The position numbers and the translations under genes are program-made. From positions 1-47,051 of the forward strand of contig DDUL01000041.1 of NCBI GenBank assembly GCA_002344785.1: a stretch of DNA of 47,051 nucleotides, given 5' to 3'. Shown here one piece after another: positions 1 through 9,003 of this stretch (its first letter is position 1; each line of letters opens with the position of its first letter). The notes beneath the pieces are model-generated. The model was not told the origin of the DNA and searched no databases. It saw nothing but the letters and a program-made list of their open reading frames with translations. This DNA comes from Bdellovibrionaceae bacterium UBA2339 (lineage in GTDB: Bacteria > Bdellovibrionota > Bdellovibrionia > Bdellovibrionales > JAMPXM01).

Positions 1-1
1 C

Positions 2-415
2 GCCATGCGCGACACTTTGGCGGCGGGATTCAATGTGATGATTTTCCCAGAAGGCACGTCGACCAACGGTCACGAAATTTTGCCGTTTAAAAAATCCCTG
101 TTGATGAGCGCGGTCGAAGCGCGAAAGCGGATTTTGCCAGTGGCCGTTCGCTACGTGCGAATCAATGGTCAGCCTTTTGATAAAGTGAACTGCGACAAAG
201 TGGCCTGGTATGGCGACATGACCTTCGCCGATCATTTTGTGGGCCTGTGTGGGCTATCGGACGTGAAAGTGCAGCTCGTTTACGGCGAGCCCATCAGCGT
301 TCCCGAAAATCTTGAAGGCGTTGATGCCAGCGAGCTTCGCACTCGACTGGCCACTGAGGCGCGCGATCAAATCGTGAAAATGTACGACTTGCCGGCGCTG
401 TTACAAGGTCGTTGA
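2..415 (+). CDS. PlsC-type 1-acylglycerol-3-phosphate O-acyltransferase, 3' part
   Basis: The gene enters from the left edge, so only about the last 137 residues are seen. The segment FPEGTSTNG matches the conserved FPEGT block of the PlsC/LPLAT acyltransferase family, which binds the phosphate of the lysophosphatidate or related acceptor. The earlier HX4D catalytic block must lie before base 1. Family members acylate lysophospholipids or lipid A-type intermediates at the inner face of the cytoplasmic membrane. The reading frame is open to the window start, so the ATG at base 5 is probably internal. It converges with the outer-membrane protein gene, with an inverted repeat between them. The family call is firm; the exact substrate cannot be read from this fragment. 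Confidence 0.85.
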   Translation, partial: AMRDTLAAGFNVMIFPEGTSTNGHEILPFKKSLLMSAVEARKRILPVAVRYVRINGQPFDKVNCDKVAWYGDMTFADHFVGLCGLSDVKVQLVYGEPISVPENLEGVDASELRTRLATEARDQIVKMYDLPALLQGR

Positions 416-418
416 TTC

Positions 419-450
419 AAGCTCGCGCCATCGCTGGGATCGGCGAGCTT
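419..450. terminator. Inverted repeat between convergent genes
   Basis: AAGCTCGC at 419-426 pairs with GCGAGCTT at 443-450, leaving a 16-base loop. It begins just after the acyltransferase stop codon and before the stop of the minus-strand outer-membrane protein gene, where a bidirectional terminator would be expected. There is no strong T-tract, so termination is inference. Confidence 0.4.
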
Positions 451-456
451 CGCGAT

Positions 457-1146
457 TCAAAACTTAAAGCCAATCGTGCCGCGATAATACGGCCCCGACA
501 TCGTCACATCCACTTTCTGTCCGTTGCTGAGATATTCGACGCCAGCGTCCGTCTTGAGGTTGCCGAGTGGGGCATGCATGTAGCCCACTTCAGCACCCAA
601 AGTGATCAACAGAAGTTTGATGCCCGCTTCGACGCCGAGTGTGCCGTTGAGTTGCGCCTCGGCCTTGTAGTTGGTTGTGACGTTGCCGCTCGTGATCGAA
701 TACTTAAAGTCATTGGTCATCGCGAAAGTGGCGATCGGCCCCAGATACATGCCGGTGTCGATGAAGCGCTTGTTGACGATGACACTGGTTCGCTTCCAAT
801 CAATCTTGTTGCTCGTGCCACCTTGATCGCCTTTGAAGCTCAGCATTTCATGCCGAAGGCCAAGGCCAACGGGCATCAGCGGGACATTGGCCATGATGTC
901 GGCGTTGAGTGATTGCAGCTGATTGATTTTAGCGACGCCCGTGAAGGCTCCGTCGAGCGAGCTGGGGGCGACGGTGTGGCTTGAGTACCCGCCTTTGAGC
1001 TCCACCAGCGCATAGGCCTTTGGACTCGACAACAAACCCGCAATTGAGATCGCGACAGCGAACAACAAAGCTGCGTGCCGACCCATGCGCGGCGCGCGTG
1101 AGTTCGGCGCGGGATTTGGGGCGTGAAGGGATTGGGTTGTCGACAT
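457..1146 (-). CDS. Putative outer-membrane beta-barrel protein
   Basis: This encodes 229 residues from an ATG at 1146, which is preceded by GAGGAGG five bases upstream; a further in-frame start at 1242 lacks this site. Positively charged residues and a hydrophobic stretch (LLFAVAISIAGLL) ending SPKAYA form a signal peptide at about residues 20-47. The rest alternates short polar and hydrophobic segments and ends in RGTIGFKF, with the terminal aromatic residue typical of beta-barrels recognised by the BAM machinery. No specific family is recognised. It is probably a small outer-membrane barrel of the OmpA/OmpW size class. Its function is unknown. Confidence 0.65.
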   Translation of the reverse strand: MSTTQSLHAPNPAPNSRAPRMGRHAALLFAVAISIAGLLSSPKAYALVELKGGYSSHTVAPSSLDGAFTGVAKINQLQSLNADIMANVPLMPVGLGLRHEMLSFKGDQGGTSNKIDWKRTSVIVNKRFIDTGMYLGPIATFAMTNDFKYSITSGNVTTNYKAEAQLNGTLGVEAGIKLLLITLGAEVGYMHAPLGNLKTDAGVEYLSNGQKVDVTMSGPYYRGTIGFKF

Positions 1147-1281
1147 GAGGCCTCCTCGAGCTTGGCTGCACAAACAACAGTCTAGCAGGCGAGCTGAGGA
1201 GGGGAAGTGGGCCAAAGACCAAGGGTGGTCATTTCGTTCCAAATCTCGACGTCGGGATTGGAAAGTGGACGTGAATCATCC

Positions 1282-1323
1282 TCGAGATCTCTGGCGCGAA
1301 ATCTGTGGCGCGAGATCTCTGGC
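1282..1323. repeat. Short degenerate tandem repeat
   Basis: The unit ATCTCTGGCGCGA is followed by ATCTGTGGCGCGA and then by a partial GATCTCTGGC. The repeat sits between the minus-strand outer-membrane protein gene and the minus-strand Cys-rich gene. No function is visible. Confidence 0.5.
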
Positions 1324-1372
1324 CCTCGACGCAGGTCCGAGAGCCGATGTTCACGTTGTTGTGGAATTCAAA

Positions 1373-1756
1373 TTAGCGGCAGTTGTTGAAGCAAGTCGAA
1401 GAGGGGTAGCTCTCTTCGCAAGTTTGCACGCAAACGTCGAACGCATCGACCACGCAAGCGGGTGCGCGCGATTTGAACGCCGGCCACTCGTTGTTGTAGC
1501 AAGTCGAAGCGGGGTAGCTGCGTTTGCAGGCGTTGTAACGTGACTGATAAGTGGCGATCGCGCGCGTGCAATCCGGAGCTGCGGGACCGGCGGCGCAAGT
1601 CACTGTGGTGGGGAAGTTGGGTTGAATGGTCACGGTGTCGCCGGGATTGAGGTTCAGGGTTGCGGCGTAGGCGGCAGTGGCGACGCCGATCGCGAGCGAG
1701 CAGAGTGCGGCGAGAGCGGCGAACACGTAGCGGTTTTTGGCAATCTGAGATTTCAC
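1373..1756 (-). CDS. Small secreted cysteine-rich protein
   Basis: This encodes 127 residues from a GTG start at 1756 with AGGAG seven bases upstream. A signal peptide is visible (FAALAALCSLAIGVATAAYA, residues about 12-31). The mature part has a short N-terminal region (LNLNPGDTVTIQPN) and then about eight cysteines arranged in two similar blocks: CKRSYPASTCYNN and CEESYPSSTCFNN. The paired C-x3-YP-x-STC-x-NN motifs suggest an internal duplication and disulfide bonding in the periplasm or outside the cell. No known family is recognised. The next gene upstream is the GT9 gene, 57 bp away on the same strand. Confidence 0.65.
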   Translation of the reverse strand: MKSQIAKNRYVFAALAALCSLAIGVATAAYAATLNLNPGDTVTIQPNFPTTVTCAAGPAAPDCTRAIATYQSRYNACKRSYPASTCYNNEWPAFKSRAPACVVDAFDVCVQTCEESYPSSTCFNNCR

Positions 1757-1813
1757 TGGGAACTCCTTGAAAGCGGGTTTGTAGACACGGTTCGATTGGC
1801 GAGTCGCTGACTT

Positions 1814-2866
1814 CTACGTCATGTCGAGCGCGGACCACAGCGGACGAATCGTCTCGCTGGAAATCTTCGACATGCAATCGTATTGCGAGCACTGCGGACC
1901 CAAGCAAGATTTCTTGCCGGGGCAATCCACTTCGGGCACCAGCACTTGCACGGTGTCGCCGATCGGTCCCCAGCGACGCGGATGTTGCACGCGCACAGGC
2001 GAGTAAATGCCGATGAGCGGTCGTTCCAGCGAAGCTGTGAGATGCGCGATGCCTGTGCTCGGTGCGAGCACGCGTTTGGCGTGTGCGAGAATTTGCAGAA
2101 GCTCGGGACCTGTGATCTTGCCGTCGAGCCAGAACAAGTTTTTGGCGCCGCCGAGCGCTTGGCGAATAGGATCCAAGTAGGTGGCGTCGCTCGCTGTGCC
2201 GGTGATGACGATGGGGCCTTGTTCGGCGGCCTCTTGCAGCCAAGCGACGTACTGCGTGGCGCTCCAGTTGCGCGCGGAGCCGCCCATCCCAGGGTGCACG
2301 ACGGAGTATTCGTTGGCCGCGAGTCCGTGGCGCGCAAGTGTCGCTTTGGACCAAGCTTCGCTCACGCTGAGTTTCAAAGTTTCGCGTTCAATCGAGTTTT
2401 CATCCAGGCCGAAGCCTTGTTCGACAAGTCGGTAATTGTATTCGAGTTCGCTGAACTCGGCGAGGCTGCGCTTTTGGCGCACGCCTTTGTTGGCGAAGAT
2501 GAACGTGTGCCACTGGCTCTTCACCGCGATTCGCAGTGGAATTCGCGCGAAGGCAGTGAGCGCGCTCACCCACCAAGGCGCATGAAAGATGACCGCGGCG
2601 GCGTACTGACGTCGCTTCACTTCTTTGACGAGCGCCCAGAAATCATTCCATCCGATTTTGGATTTCACTTCGCGAACTCGGCGTCGAGGCGAGGCGTGAT
2701 CGGCGATGAATCCCAGGCCGGGTGCCACCCACCAATCCGCGCGCGCACTGCCATCATCGCGGAGGCCGAAACTTGCATCGCAAGGAAGCGTGAGCACCAA
2801 ATCGCCGATGCGATCCATGCGGATGAGGAGAATGGGCCCGTCGGGAAGTCGTGAATCTTGAGTCAT
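1814..2866 (-). CDS. Glycosyltransferase family 9 (LPS heptosyltransferase-like)
   Basis: This encodes 350 residues. The N-terminus LLIRMDRIGDLVLTLP is the hallmark of GT9 enzymes such as WaaC/WaaF/RfaQ, which transfer ADP-heptose to the LPS inner core at the cytoplasmic side. The C-terminal Rossmann half shows HPGMGGSARNW, a VITGTASD strand, and VLAPSTGIAHLTASL with PLIGIYSPV, the sugar-nucleotide binding region. A Cys-rich tail (CPGKKSCLGPQCSQYDCM) follows, as in many heptosyltransferase-family proteins. Length fits the family. No strong ribosome-binding site is seen before the ATG. There are no neighbouring LPS genes, so the acceptor sugar cannot be assigned. Confidence 0.88.
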   Translation of the reverse strand: MTQDSRLPDGPILLIRMDRIGDLVLTLPCDASFGLRDDGSARADWWVAPGLGFIADHASPRRRVREVKSKIGWNDFWALVKEVKRRQYAAAVIFHAPWWVSALTAFARIPLRIAVKSQWHTFIFANKGVRQKRSLAEFSELEYNYRLVEQGFGLDENSIERETLKLSVSEAWSKATLARHGLAANEYSVVHPGMGGSARNWSATQYVAWLQEAAEQGPIVITGTASDATYLDPIRQALGGAKNLFWLDGKITGPELLQILAHAKRVLAPSTGIAHLTASLERPLIGIYSPVRVQHPRRWGPIGDTVQVLVPEVDCPGKKSCLGPQCSQYDCMSKISSETIRPLWSALDMT

Positions 2867-3193
2867 GACAGGACGATAGCTGGGCGTAGGGCTAGGACGT
2901 CAACCCGCTTAGGCGTCGCAGGGAGTCCAGAAGCGTGCGTTCTTGACTGGTAGGCTTTTCAGGCTCGTGAAAGACTGACTTAGCGCGTTAGCTATTAGAG
3001 CGAGCGCGGGATTCCGAGGTTTCCAAAGCCGGGAATCAGATGTTGGAGCCATGACAAGAGAGCGAAAGCTCTTTATTTTGAAGGCACTTTGACGAGATCG
3101 GGGTGATTTCGTCAAAGCAAGTGGGATGAGGGCGAGAGCTCAGCTAGAACTGAAGCTTTTGCGACGGGCACTGACCGAGAGGGCGAGGCGAGA
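2867..3193. other. Intergenic region with an inverted repeat
   Basis: No convincing gene lies in these 327 bases between divergent genes. CTTTGACGA at 3087-3095 is repeated inverted as TCGTCAAAG at 3109-3117, a 9-bp perfect arm pair with a 13-base spacer, about 80 bases before the start of the next gene. It could be a regulator site or an attenuator hairpin. Confidence 0.5.
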
Positions 3194-5626
3194 TTGGCAA
3201 TCGACACGAATATTTCGCAGTTCGACTCCATTGGGATTTGCCAGGCGGCGCGCCGGGCGTCGTGGCAAGTGTCTCGGCATGTGTTGCGGTTCGGGGGCGG
3301 GCGTTGGCTTTCGCGCGCGGCCTTGAGTTTGACGTTGGCGTTTGGCTTGAGCGCCTGCGGTCTATCCACACAAGATAAGTCGGCCTCGGGCGATCCGCTC
3401 AATATCGACAACAAAGCCTCAGCTTGCATGTCGGACTCATTGGACTCGATCGAGTCCTACTTCCGAGGCAACGCGCGCGAAGGTGAAATCGAAAAGGCAT
3501 TTGAGTGCGTTGATACGGCGCTGGAAACTTTCTCGCTGTATGCGCGAGGCTCGCGCGAACGCAATTCCTATTCGACACAAGAACTGCGCACCTTTTTGGA
3601 GCGCTACTTCTTGGGCGACATTCGCCTGAACGATGCGTTTCTGAGCGAGATCATGCTCATCAAGCAATTTTTGTTGGGTGGCGAGTCCACGCAGATCACG
3701 CGCTTGGAGCTTGAGCGCGCGCGCCGAATGATCGGCGTGCTGAAGACGGAAGCTGTGCGCATGCGACCCTATGTGCGTCTTTTGAATCGCAGCTTGCCTG
3801 ATAATGGCGCGTCTTGGGATCCGAGCCTAATCGAACAAGGTTTGTCGGACTTTTCGTTCACGATGGATCAGCTCGGAGGCTTGTTCGCGCAGGCACGCGA
3901 GCCGTACAAGTTGGCGAACTTCGCGACTTTGCTCCTTGAGTTTCAGAAGTTGTACCGAGGTCGCTCGAATTGGACGGGTCCGCAATGGTTTGCCAAGCAG
4001 ATGCCGCTGATCACATCGGCGAAAGCATTGTTCATACGCCCGGGCGGAGATCAAATTGCGCCTGATGAATGGCGTTCGATTTTGGCGACGACGGGTCGCC
4101 TGTATGGATTGTTTTTGCGCTTCAAGTATTTGATCGTCGGTCGCGAGCTGTTGCGCGGTGAAGGCTTGAGCCAAATTGAAATCTCGATCAACGAAGTCGC
4201 CGACATCCTCGAAGGTGCGATCGATGCCAAAGGCACAGGCGTGATCGACTACGGCATCATTGATGAATTCATCGATGCGGTTTATGCGTCGGAGGCTTTT
4301 GAGACGACGATTCGCGCTTCGACGGCCAAAGATTTGGCGCGACCGATTCTCGAGAAGATTCTGAATCCGCCGCGCATTTCGGCGCGCTTGCAGCCCTTGG
4401 ATCCGCGCGATCCGCGAACAGCGCGAGGCGCACGAAGCCCGCAAAACGGTCTGACGAAAGTGAACTTAGCGCGTGCGCGCTCGGCGCTGTTGGGATGGAT
4501 TGAGAACCAGCAGATGTGGGAGCGCGTGGAGCGCGAGGCTGTGCGCGAGAATCCGGCGCTGGCGGGTCGCGGAATTCCGGTGAACACGGTGACGCGGCTT
4601 TGGCGCAGCTACAAGCCGATTCACGCCGAGTCTTGGTCGGACATGTTGGCGGTTCTGGAGAAGGAAATTCCGCTGAGCACGGCGGCCAATGGCACGATGC
4701 TGTGGGAGCGCGATCGCGCGAAGATCAGTTTGGATCGCACGGCTTTCAACGGCATCAATTGGAAGCAAGCGCTGGTGCGGAATTTAGGCTACGGCTATGT
4801 CGCCGATCCGTCGCGCCTGCGCATGGATGGCATTTTACTTTCGCAGTTTGAAGAGTTGTTCCGCGATATGCGTTGGATCGCCGTCGATCTTGGGTTCTTG
4901 GCGCCGGACGATGAAACGATTTGGAATACAGGTTTTCAGATCGCGAACATTTTCTTGTTCTCTTCCAATGGCGATGATCGCTTGGGTTTCTTGGAAGCCG
5001 TGGACTTGTTTGTGTTTTCATTTGGCGGCTCACCGATTTCCCAGCGCGCGCGAACGGCTGTTTATCAGTCCTGCGCGGATCGCGGACCCGACTCGTCGGG
5101 CATGCAACGCGTGGATGAGGCGTGCTGGGCAAGAAACTTGCGTCGCACTTATGCGCAGACCTTTGCGGAGATGAAGGATTGGGTGCGCCACTCGCGCGAT
5201 TTCGATGAAGGTTGGTGGCAAGGCTTCTTCCATCACTTGTCGCGATCTTCGCGCAAGCAGCCCGCGACGGGGCCGATGACCTCGGGTGAAATGGATCGCG
5301 CGATTTCGATTCATCATTACATCGAGGCGATCTTCGTGCGTTGGGACACGAATCGTGATGGCCGCTTGTCGTTGGTGGAGGCGGATCGTGCGTTTTACCT
5401 CTTTAAGCCAATCTTGAAGAAAGCGTCGGGCTTTACGGACGATGAAGAAGTCCGCGCGCTGTATATGTATTTGCTGTCATACGGTGAGCCGCCGGATCGT
5501 TCGAGCATTTCGAGCATCATCAATTGGCTGTGGTTCAAGAACAACACCGACACTTGGCCGGACAAAGTGAAGGCGCATCGCTATCGCGTGTTGCAGATTT
5601 TTGGCAACCTCGCTGAGTCGCTCTGA
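3194..5626 (+). CDS. Large lipoprotein with EF-hand calcium-binding motif
   Basis: This encodes up to 810 residues. The start is uncertain: TTG at 3194 has a GAGGCGAGA stretch just upstream, and no in-frame ATG precedes the lipobox. A hydrophobic segment ending FGLSACG puts a lipid-modified cysteine at about residue 55. The mature protein is mostly helical-looking and rich in Arg and aromatic residues. Near residues 718-729 is a textbook EF-hand loop (DTNRDGRLSLVE) with Asp, Asn, Asp and Glu at the ligand positions. A weaker acidic loop (NGDDRLGFLEA) lies near residue 590. I do not recognise the long N-terminal part. It is likely surface- or periplasm-facing and calcium-dependent; its job is unknown. 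Confidence 0.75.
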   Translation: MAIDTNISQFDSIGICQAARRASWQVSRHVLRFGGGRWLSRAALSLTLAFGLSACGLSTQDKSASGDPLNIDNKASACMSDSLDSIESYFRGNAREGEIEKAFECVDTALETFSLYARGSRERNSYSTQELRTFLERYFLGDIRLNDAFLSEIMLIKQFLLGGESTQITRLELERARRMIGVLKTEAVRMRPYVRLLNRSLPDNGASWDPSLIEQGLSDFSFTMDQLGGLFAQAREPYKLANFATLLLEFQKLYRGRSNWTGPQWFAKQMPLITSAKALFIRPGGDQIAPDEWRSILATTGRLYGLFLRFKYLIVGRELLRGEGLSQIEISINEVADILEGAIDAKGTGVIDYGIIDEFIDAVYASEAFETTIRASTAKDLARPILEKILNPPRISARLQPLDPRDPRTARGARSPQNGLTKVNLARARSALLGWIENQQMWERVEREAVRENPALAGRGIPVNTVTRLWRSYKPIHAESWSDMLAVLEKEIPLSTAANGTMLWERDRAKISLDRTAFNGINWKQALVRNLGYGYVADPSRLRMDGILLSQFEELFRDMRWIAVDLGFLAPDDETIWNTGFQIANIFLFSSNGDDRLGFLEAVDLFVFSFGGSPISQRARTAVYQSCADRGPDSSGMQRVDEACWARNLRRTYAQTFAEMKDWVRHSRDFDEGWWQGFFHHLSRSSRKQPATGPMTSGEMDRAISIHHYIEAIFVRWDTNRDGRLSLVEADRAFYLFKPILKKASGFTDDEEVRALYMYLLSYGEPPDRSSISSIINWLWFKNNTDTWPDKVKAHRYRVLQIFGNLAESL

Positions 5627-5644
5627 TTTTCGTCGGGGCGAGCG

Positions 5645-6604
5645 TCAATTCAAAAGTAAGACGGCAAAGCCGATCATAAAAGCGACGAAGGCCGCGGCGA
5701 GGTAGCGGCTCGGTCGCTTTTTGTGGATCAGAGCTTCTAGCAGAGCTGCGAACATCGGACCGGTGATGCCGACAGCGGTGATCGAGCCGAGATGACCGAT
5801 GCGAACTGCGGTGAGATACAAACACAGTGAGAGATATGTTCCGCCGAAGCAGCCGAGCAGAATCCACCTTCGCGCTGTGGGCTCGAGCGATCGCCAATAC
5901 TCCAGCAGGCGAATGCGGCGGTGGGGTTCGCCGCGCGACTTGTAGTAACACGAAATGACGACGTAGCAACTGAGGGCGCCGAGGCAGCGGATGAAGTGGC
6001 CTTCGAGCGGATGCAATTCAGGGCTATGGTCAAAGGCGAGGCGAGAAATGAAAACGCCGGTGCTGTCGAGACTCACGCCGATCAACGCGTTCAGCAGGCC
6101 CTTGATCTCCCAGTGGCCGGATTCTTTGTAGCGTTCCAAGCTGAAAATGATCAGGCAGGCGATGAGAAAAATCACCGCGACGAGTTTGCCCAGCGGAAAG
6201 GCTTGGCCGAGGAAGATCGCCGCGACAAGTCCCAGGCCGATGGGTTGAAAGCCGTAGAGAATGAGTGTTCGCGAAACTCCGAGTCGCGTGTAGGCGTCGA
6301 GCAAAAACAGATCACCGATTCCGAGGCCCAAGGCACCGGAGAGCGCGAGCAAGCCGAGGGACGTGAGGTCGGGTGCAACGGCGGGCGCGAGCCCTGTCGC
6401 GTAGAGAATGGCGATCGTGGGCACGAGCAAGAGTGCGGCGACGAGGGCTTTGACGGTGTTGACCCACAAGACGCTGAGTCGGCGGGAAAATTGCGCGAAG
6501 ATCAGACTGGCGCTTGAAAAGCAGAGCGCAGCGCCGAGTGTGAGGACGTAGGGGAGTGCGGCAGGCAGTTCGGCGGAAAGTGCTGAGGTGTTCTCGAGTG
6601 ACAA
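5645..6604 (-). CDS. EamA/DMT-family transporter
   Basis: This encodes 319 residues, starting at TTG 6604 with AGGGAG about nine bases upstream. Around ten hydrophobic membrane segments are arranged as two five-helix halves, the fold of the drug/metabolite transporter superfamily (EamA domains). The first half begins YVLTLGAALCFSSASLIFAQ. The second begins after a basic linker (RRIRLLEYWRSLEPTARRW) and ends VAFMIGFAVLLLN. Family members export amino acids, sugars or other metabolites across the inner membrane; the substrate cannot be predicted. It converges with the EF-hand lipoprotein gene and lies 29 bp downstream of the cation diffusion facilitator gene on the same strand, so the two may be cotranscribed. 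Confidence 0.85.
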   Translation of the reverse strand: MSLENTSALSAELPAALPYVLTLGAALCFSSASLIFAQFSRRLSVLWVNTVKALVAALLLVPTIAILYATGLAPAVAPDLTSLGLLALSGALGLGIGDLFLLDAYTRLGVSRTLILYGFQPIGLGLVAAIFLGQAFPLGKLVAVIFLIACLIIFSLERYKESGHWEIKGLLNALIGVSLDSTGVFISRLAFDHSPELHPLEGHFIRCLGALSCYVVISCYYKSRGEPHRRIRLLEYWRSLEPTARRWILLGCFGGTYLSLCLYLTAVRIGHLGSITAVGITGPMFAALLEALIHKKRPSRYLAAAFVAFMIGFAVLLLN

Positions 6605-6633
6605 AGCTTGGGACTCCCTGAAGCGGTGCGGAC

Positions 6634-7809
6634 TTAGTTCACTTCGAGATCGATGTAGGTGATCTCGGGAAATTGCGCGCGGATCTGCATTTCGAGGCGA
6701 TTCATTTCGCGGCCCATGACTCGCACCATGCGCTCGGCGGTTTCGTAGAGCACGGGTGCGGCCTCTTCGCCGTCGCGGATGCGGTCGGCGTCGCGCTCGA
6801 TCAGTTCGCGATCGATGAAGGCTGAGCCGTGAAACTCAATTTCCGCAGCGAGACGGACATTGCCGGGCGCGAGCACGGCGGTTTTGAGTGAGGTCACGCG
6901 CTCAATCGATGGCAGGCTTTCGAGGTATTCGCGGATTTCCACTTCGCGATCCACGCTCATCGCGCGACCCATGAGGATGCGGCCGTTGGCGATCGCGAGT
7001 GACACGGCCATCACGCCGAGCAGTGAACCGATGACGATGGCGCCGATGGCGTCGGGGACGCGCGATTCAAAGTAGTGCGAGAGGCCGATGGAGACAAAGG
7101 CGGTGAGCACACCGAGTACGGCGATGCTGTCTTCCAGCAGCACGGCCACGCCGGTGGGGTCATCGCCGTGACGGACGAAATCCCAGAAGCCCATTTCGCC
7201 TCGCGCTTCATTCACGGAGCGAAGTGCGACAAACAGCGTGTAGCCTTCGATGGCCAAGGCGAGAAGTAGCACCAGCCAAGTTTCGAGGCCCGTCGAAACG
7301 GCGTCGGTGGGTTGTGTGGCGATCAGCTCTTCGATGCCGTGCCATACGGTGAAACCGAAACCCACAAAGAAAATGCCGACGGCACTGATGAGATTCCAAA
7401 TGTAGCGCGCGCGACCTTTGCCGAAGGGAAATTCTTTGGTGGCGCGGCCGGTGGAGTGACGAATACCGATGAGGAGCAGGATCTGGTTTGAAGTGTCCGC
7501 GAGTGAATGCACGGATTCGGCGAGCATCGAGGGCGAACGAGTCACCAGCCATGCGGCGAATTTGGCGATGGTGACGAGGCCATTGCCGAAGATCGCCACC
7601 AGCACGGCGCGAATCGAGGCGTCGTCCCAGATGCTTCGTGGTGCGTAGTCCTCGGCCGGTGTGGTGTCGAGGCGACGGCCGCGAAAGCTCGCGGAACTTT
7701 GCGGCGTGCGCGAAGTTGGTCGTGCGCTTTTGTCGCCAGAAAGTTGGCCAGCGGTCTTAGTAGAATGATCGGAGGAGTTGGGGTCTTCGTCGGGGTCCAC
7801 GGAAAGCAT
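6634..7809 (-). CDS. Cation diffusion facilitator transporter, ZnT9-like
   Basis: This encodes 391 residues. After a hydrophilic N-terminal extension of about 70 residues come the CDF transmembrane helices with AESVHSLADTSNQ (an HxxxD metal motif in helix 2). A second site reads DPTGVAVLLEDS in place of the usual HxxxD of helix 5; this substitution is characteristic of the SLC30A9/ZnT9-like branch. A cytosolic C-terminal domain follows (IREYLESLPSIERVTSLKT through MEIQI-type ends), used for dimerisation. CDF proteins exchange protons for Zn or related divalent cations across the inner membrane. The long Ser/Thr-rich N-terminal extension is unusual; a later start near the first helix is possible. 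Confidence 0.9.
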   Translation of the reverse strand: MLSVDPDEDPNSSDHSTKTAGQLSGDKSARPTSRTPQSSASFRGRRLDTTPAEDYAPRSIWDDASIRAVLVAIFGNGLVTIAKFAAWLVTRSPSMLAESVHSLADTSNQILLLIGIRHSTGRATKEFPFGKGRARYIWNLISAVGIFFVGFGFTVWHGIEELIATQPTDAVSTGLETWLVLLLALAIEGYTLFVALRSVNEARGEMGFWDFVRHGDDPTGVAVLLEDSIAVLGVLTAFVSIGLSHYFESRVPDAIGAIVIGSLLGVMAVSLAIANGRILMGRAMSVDREVEIREYLESLPSIERVTSLKTAVLAPGNVRLAAEIEFHGSAFIDRELIERDADRIRDGEEAAPVLYETAERMVRVMGREMNRLEMQIRAQFPEITYIDLEVN

Positions 7810-7873
7810 GCTAGTGGTCTGCGGGGGGTATTGGCATGGGACGGTGCGGGGCCAAAGGCCGTTGGGTCGTGGC

Positions 7874-8683
7874 CTAATAGGTTTGAATGTCTTCGGGGTT
7901 AATGCCCAGCGCGGCCGCGATCTTTTGGAGGGTTCGAAGTCTTGGCGTCTTCACTTCGCCGCGCTCGATTCGGCCGATTTCGCGCTCGTCCACGTCGGGA
8001 AAGTCACTTTGCTTGAAGCCTTTTTGCAGACGAAGCCGACGCAAGCAGGCTCCGAGTCGCTTGTCCGTCTTGGATTTTTCGACGTTGATTTGCCTTCGAT
8101 AGTTGGCGTCGAACTCGTAAAGTAGACTCTCGACCGAGGCCTCATAGTTTCCGAAACTCAATGTCTGACCCGAGTCGGTGATTTGAAATTGATCAAATCG
8201 TGGTGCCACGCCGTCGCCACTGATTTTGAATGCGCTCAATGGCACGACGAGCTTCTCTAAATTTCCTCGCAAAAGCGCCAAGGTCTGTGAGCGGAAGTTC
8301 AGAGTGCCACTGACAATGAGATTCGCGGCGTTCTGGGCGTTAAAGACTTCGACGGCTTCGTCGAGAGATAGCGTGGAGGCTTCAGGCGCGACGATCAGCA
8401 TCTTGAAGAGGGACTCGAGCGGAGCGCGTTTTGAAGATGCGAGCTCACCTCGGAGGAAGAGAACGGTATTCTTTCTGAGGTGAGTTTGCCGCTCGAGGAT
8501 GGGTCTGGGCTGCTTCCGAAGTGCACTGAGGAGAAAGTCAAAGTCGTTAGAAATCCAGATCGCATCGGATACTTGGTGAAGCAAGGAATCAATCGCGTTG
8601 TGGGGACGCAGGATCGTGGTCTTTGACTGAGCCTGGTCGGAGATCTGAAAGCTAGTGTGCTCGGACACGACAAAAGTTCTCAT
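7874..8683 (-). CDS. XRE-family HTH protein, probable antitoxin/autoregulator
   Basis: This encodes 269 residues. The last 65 or so carry a Cro/C1-type helix-turn-helix: LGACLRRLRLQKGFKQSDFP, then DEREIGRIERGEVKTPRLRTLQKIAAALGI. The preceding 200 residues are an unrecognised alpha/beta domain beginning MRTFVVSEHTSFQISDQ. The ATG overlaps the stop of the upstream 94-residue gene by four bases, so the pair is translationally coupled, as is usual for type II toxin-antitoxin or abortive-infection modules. An inverted repeat upstream of the pair is a likely operator. The toxin-antitoxin role is inferred from architecture, not homology. Confidence 0.7.
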   Translation of the reverse strand: MRTFVVSEHTSFQISDQAQSKTTILRPHNAIDSLLHQVSDAIWISNDFDFLLSALRKQPRPILERQTHLRKNTVLFLRGELASSKRAPLESLFKMLIVAPEASTLSLDEAVEVFNAQNAANLIVSGTLNFRSQTLALLRGNLEKLVVPLSAFKISGDGVAPRFDQFQITDSGQTLSFGNYEASVESLLYEFDANYRRQINVEKSKTDKRLGACLRRLRLQKGFKQSDFPDVDEREIGRIERGEVKTPRLRTLQKIAAALGINPEDIQTY

Positions 8684-8964
8684 GCTTCACTCTCCGAGTT
8701 GTTGACCTTGTTTTCGGGGTACTTCGCATCCCAATGCTGAACGAGTAGGTCGTAGTTTTCTGAGATCAATTGGAGAAGTTCGCTCGGCACCTGTCGAGGC
8801 GACGGAGTGGCGTCCAAAAAGTGGCGCTGTCTTAGACTCCAGCGCCAAGCTTGAGTTCCTCGAATGATGGTGACATGCGGTGGTTCGACGCGTTCGCGAT
8901 CTCGAATCTTGACCTTCCAGCCTTGAGCTTTCAGTGAAATGGAGAGGGGTAAGCTGTAGGCCAC
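8680..8964 (-). CDS. Small protein of a coupled two-gene module, toxin-like
   Basis: This encodes 94 residues from a GTG start at 8964 with AGGA seven bases upstream. The sequence has WKVKIRDRERVEPPHVTIIRG followed by WRWSLRQRHFLDATP, then a helical tail ending in an acidic SESEA. It is small, basic in its core and the first gene of a coupled pair with an HTH regulator, features shared by toxins of type II modules. The PPHVTIIRG segment is loosely reminiscent of DUF4160-like small proteins, but I do not recognise a family with confidence. The 5' region is markedly more AT-rich than the flanks, consistent with acquisition by transfer. Confidence 0.6.
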   Translation of the reverse strand: MAYSLPLSISLKAQGWKVKIRDRERVEPPHVTIIRGTQAWRWSLRQRHFLDATPSPRQVPSELLQLISENYDLLVQHWDAKYPENKVNNSESEA

Positions 8965-8965
8965 T

Positions 8966-9003
8966 AAATGTCCTAAATTTCATATTTGTATTATCGGACA
9001 TTT
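8966..9003. promoter_or_regulatory. Inverted-repeat operator candidate
   Basis: AAATGTCC at 8966-8973 is repeated inverted as GGACATTT at 8996-9003. A second, smaller pair is TATCGGA (8993-8999) and TCCGATA (9044-9050). The sites lie directly upstream of the GTG start of the coupled HTH module, in an AT-rich stretch, where an autoregulating HTH antitoxin would bind. Confidence 0.5.
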
